6,936 nucleotides of DNA from an uncultured Alistipes sp. (GTDB taxonomy: Bacteria > Bacteroidota > Bacteroidia > Bacteroidales > Rikenellaceae), in assembly GCA_934754975.1 (NCBI GenBank), contig CAKVKI010000142.1, forward strand, positions 1 through 6,936. The letters are read 5' to 3'. Positions 5,826 through 6,936 of the stretch are shown here, one piece after another. Numbering within the stretch: position 1 is the stretch's first letter; every line of letters begins with the position of its first letter. The position numbers and the translations under genes were made by a program. The notes below the pieces were generated by a model, which worked only from the letters and a program-made list of their open reading frames with translations, was not told the origin of the DNA and did no database searches.

Positions 5826-6398
5826 ATGATTAGAACTTTTCTGCTGATTACCTGTGTGCTGACTTCTGTTTCCTGCCGGCAGCGGGGCGGAACTCCGGCC
5901 AATGCCAATACTGATGCCGTTGCCGGAAATGACTCCGAAGAGACGATACGGCCCGATACGGCGGCGCGTCCGCCTTTGGCGTTCGGGCATGAAACATGGG
6001 ATTTCGGGACGATTTCCGAGACGGAAGGTCCTGTCGTGCATGTGTTCCGTTTCACGAACGGCGGAACGCAACCCGTCGTCGTCGAGCGTGTCGGCGTGAC
6101 CTGCGGCTGTATGAAGCCGACCTTTTCGCAGGCGCCGGTCCTTCCCGGCGGCAGCGGCGAAATCGGTATCGCTTACGATCCCGCAAATCGTCCGGGAGCT
6201 TTCGACAAGGCGGTATACGTCTATACCGACGGCGGCCGCATGATGCCGCTCCGCATCCGCGGCAGTGTGACGGCGCGCCCCGAAACGGATGCCGACCGCT
6301 TTCCCGCAGAGCTTGGCGGCGGGATACGTCTCTCCGCCAAAGAGGTGAATTTCCGCATGGTGGAGCAGCGGCACGACCGGCGTCTGACGCTGCGCTGA
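5826..6398 (+). CDS. DUF1573-type lipoprotein, N-terminal part ending at a premature TGA
   Basis: The 190-residue frame begins MIRTFLLITCVLTSVSC, a signal peptide with a probable lipidation Cys17, followed by a low-complexity linker (18-50). A DUF1573 domain spans about 51-148: LAFGHETWDFGTISETEGPV, then FRFTNGGTQPVVVERV, the family's TCGC motif (T92-C95), LPGGSGEIGIAYDP and a closing strand PLRIRGSV. DUF1573 domains are Ig-like folds common in exported Bacteroidota proteins; their biochemical role is not established. A second Ig-like domain begins at about 163 and is cut in mid-strand by TGA (6396-6398) right after RRLTLR. The frame continues coherently beyond (see 6399-6936), so this is most likely the 5' part of a longer gene. 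As it stands a truncated secreted lipoprotein with one complete domain could still be made. Start choice is supported by the promoter at 5761-5791. Confidence 0.8.
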   Translation: MIRTFLLITCVLTSVSCRQRGGTPANANTDAVAGNDSEETIRPDTAARPPLAFGHETWDFGTISETEGPVVHVFRFTNGGTQPVVVERVGVTCGCMKPTFSQAPVLPGGSGEIGIAYDPANRPGAFDKAVYVYTDGGRMMPLRIRGSVTARPETDADRFPAELGGGIRLSAKEVNFRMVEQRHDRRLTLR

Positions 6399-6936
6399 CT
6401 CAATACGTCGCCGGACGAGGTGCGGCTCGGGGCGGAACTCGCTGAACCGGTTCCCTTCCTGCGGGTCGAAGCGCCCGCCGGGCTGGCGCCCGGTGCGGAA
6501 GGGGAAATCGCCTTCATCTGCGACCTGTCCGATACCGAAGCGTGGGGGACATTCGCCGACTCGTGTTATCTGACCGTCGCCGGGCGGCGGCTCGAAGGGG
6601 CGGTGACGCTGCGCGGAACCGGTATCGGTGACCTCGGGCGGTTGCGCGATATGCCGCGCGAAAAACGCCCGCAGGCGGAAATTGCCGAGACCCTGCTGGA
6701 TTTCGGAACGTGCGCCTCCGACGGCACGGCCGAGTGTCGGTTTACGCTGGAAAACAAGGGCGGTTCGCCGCTTAGGATCTATGCGGTGAAATATCCCGAA
6801 GGGGTGACGGGGCAGATTGCGGCGGGCGAAGAGATTGCGGCGGGCCGGGCGAAAACGTTCGTATTGCGCGTGGACGGCCGCACGGCCGGGAGCGGGAATT
6901 ACTTCGCGCATGTCGAACTGCTGGTGAGCGATGCGC
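6399..6936 (+). pseudogene. Continuation of the DUF1573-type gene beyond an in-frame TGA (cut by window edge)
   Basis: In the same frame as the upstream part, 179 further codons are open to the window end. The first residues, LNTSPDEVRLGAELAEPVPF, complete the interrupted second Ig-like domain, which ends near TLRGTGIGD. A third repeat begins at AEIAETLLDFGTCASDGTAE and continues CRFTLENKGGSPLRIYAVKY, echoing the DFGTI / FRFTNGG pattern of the first domain. One base change at 6396-6398 would give an uninterrupted protein of at least 370 residues with three Ig-like modules. No frameshift is needed. Independent translation seems unlikely: the first in-frame ATG is at 6651, inside the region between modules, with no secretion signal. 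The cause may be a genuine nonsense mutation or a sequencing error. Confidence 0.7.
6816..6845 (+). repeat. Short in-frame direct repeat
   Basis: ATTGCGGCGGGC occurs at 6816-6827 and again at 6834-6845, with an 18-bp period. It encodes IAAG-EE-IAAG in the third Ig-like module. It looks like a small tandem duplication in a loop. Confidence 0.6.

Noticed and set aside
6396..6436. TGA read as selenocysteine
   Set aside because: Only a weak 4-bp GCCG/CGGC stem follows, DUF1573 proteins are not known selenoproteins, and the site is in an ordinary beta-strand rather than a redox motif.
5712..6911. Minus-strand open frame of 399 codons opposite the DUF1573 gene
   Set aside because: Although longer than the broken plus-strand frame, it is Arg/His/Pro-rich shadow sequence without domains. 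The plus strand has promoter, signal peptide and DUF1573 motifs.
1..6936. CRISPR arrays, tRNA or rRNA genes, insertion sequences
   Set aside because: No regularly spaced repeats, cloverleaf-like segments, rRNA motifs, transposase genes or terminal inverted repeats were seen.

Overview
The window looks like chromosomal DNA of a high-GC Bacteroidota, most likely an Alistipes-like member of the Bacteroidales. This rests on a SusC/RagA-type outer-membrane receptor with an N-terminal STN domain, a FecR anti-sigma factor with a DUF4974-like tail, a Bacteroidales-type ECF sigma factor, promoters of the TTTG / TAnnTTTG class, no obvious Shine-Dalgarno sequences, and GC-rich coding sequence. The genus is an inference.

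Layout. Positions 1-3258 (minus) hold a SusC-like TonB-dependent transducer that runs off the left edge, lacking only its last few dozen residues. A 182-bp leader (3259-3440) separates it from a fecR-like gene (3441-4451, minus). A 120-bp AT-rich divergent region (4452-4571) leads to the ECF sigma factor gene (4572-5156, plus). A small AT-rich gene for a putative lipoprotein follows (5194-5604, plus). After a 221-bp intergenic stretch with a good Bacteroidota promoter, there is a DUF1573-type lipoprotein gene (5826 onward, plus). Its reading frame is broken by one in-frame TGA at 6396-6398 but remains coherent up to the right edge.

How the genes work together. Sigma factor, FecR and an STN-bearing SusC form a trans-envelope signalling set. 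Ligand binding at the receptor should be relayed through its periplasmic STN domain to FecR, which controls the sigma factor, which in turn should activate the receptor operon. A SusD partner is expected just beyond position 1. The sigma and anti-sigma genes are divergent here rather than in the usual tandem order.

The most interesting signal is in the susC leader. On the strand opposite susC there is a consensus Bacteroidota promoter (TTTG, 20-nt spacer, TAAGTTTG; 3234-3265), then two hairpins whose G-U wobble pairs only work in plus-strand RNA, the second followed at once by seven T residues. This predicts an antisense RNA of roughly 100 nt (about 3271-3368), transcribed away from the susC start codon and complementary to the susC leader. 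It resembles the DonS-type cis-encoded small RNAs reported for Bacteroides polysaccharide-utilization loci. A nine-G run in the susC signal-peptide region is a second possible control point or error hotspot.
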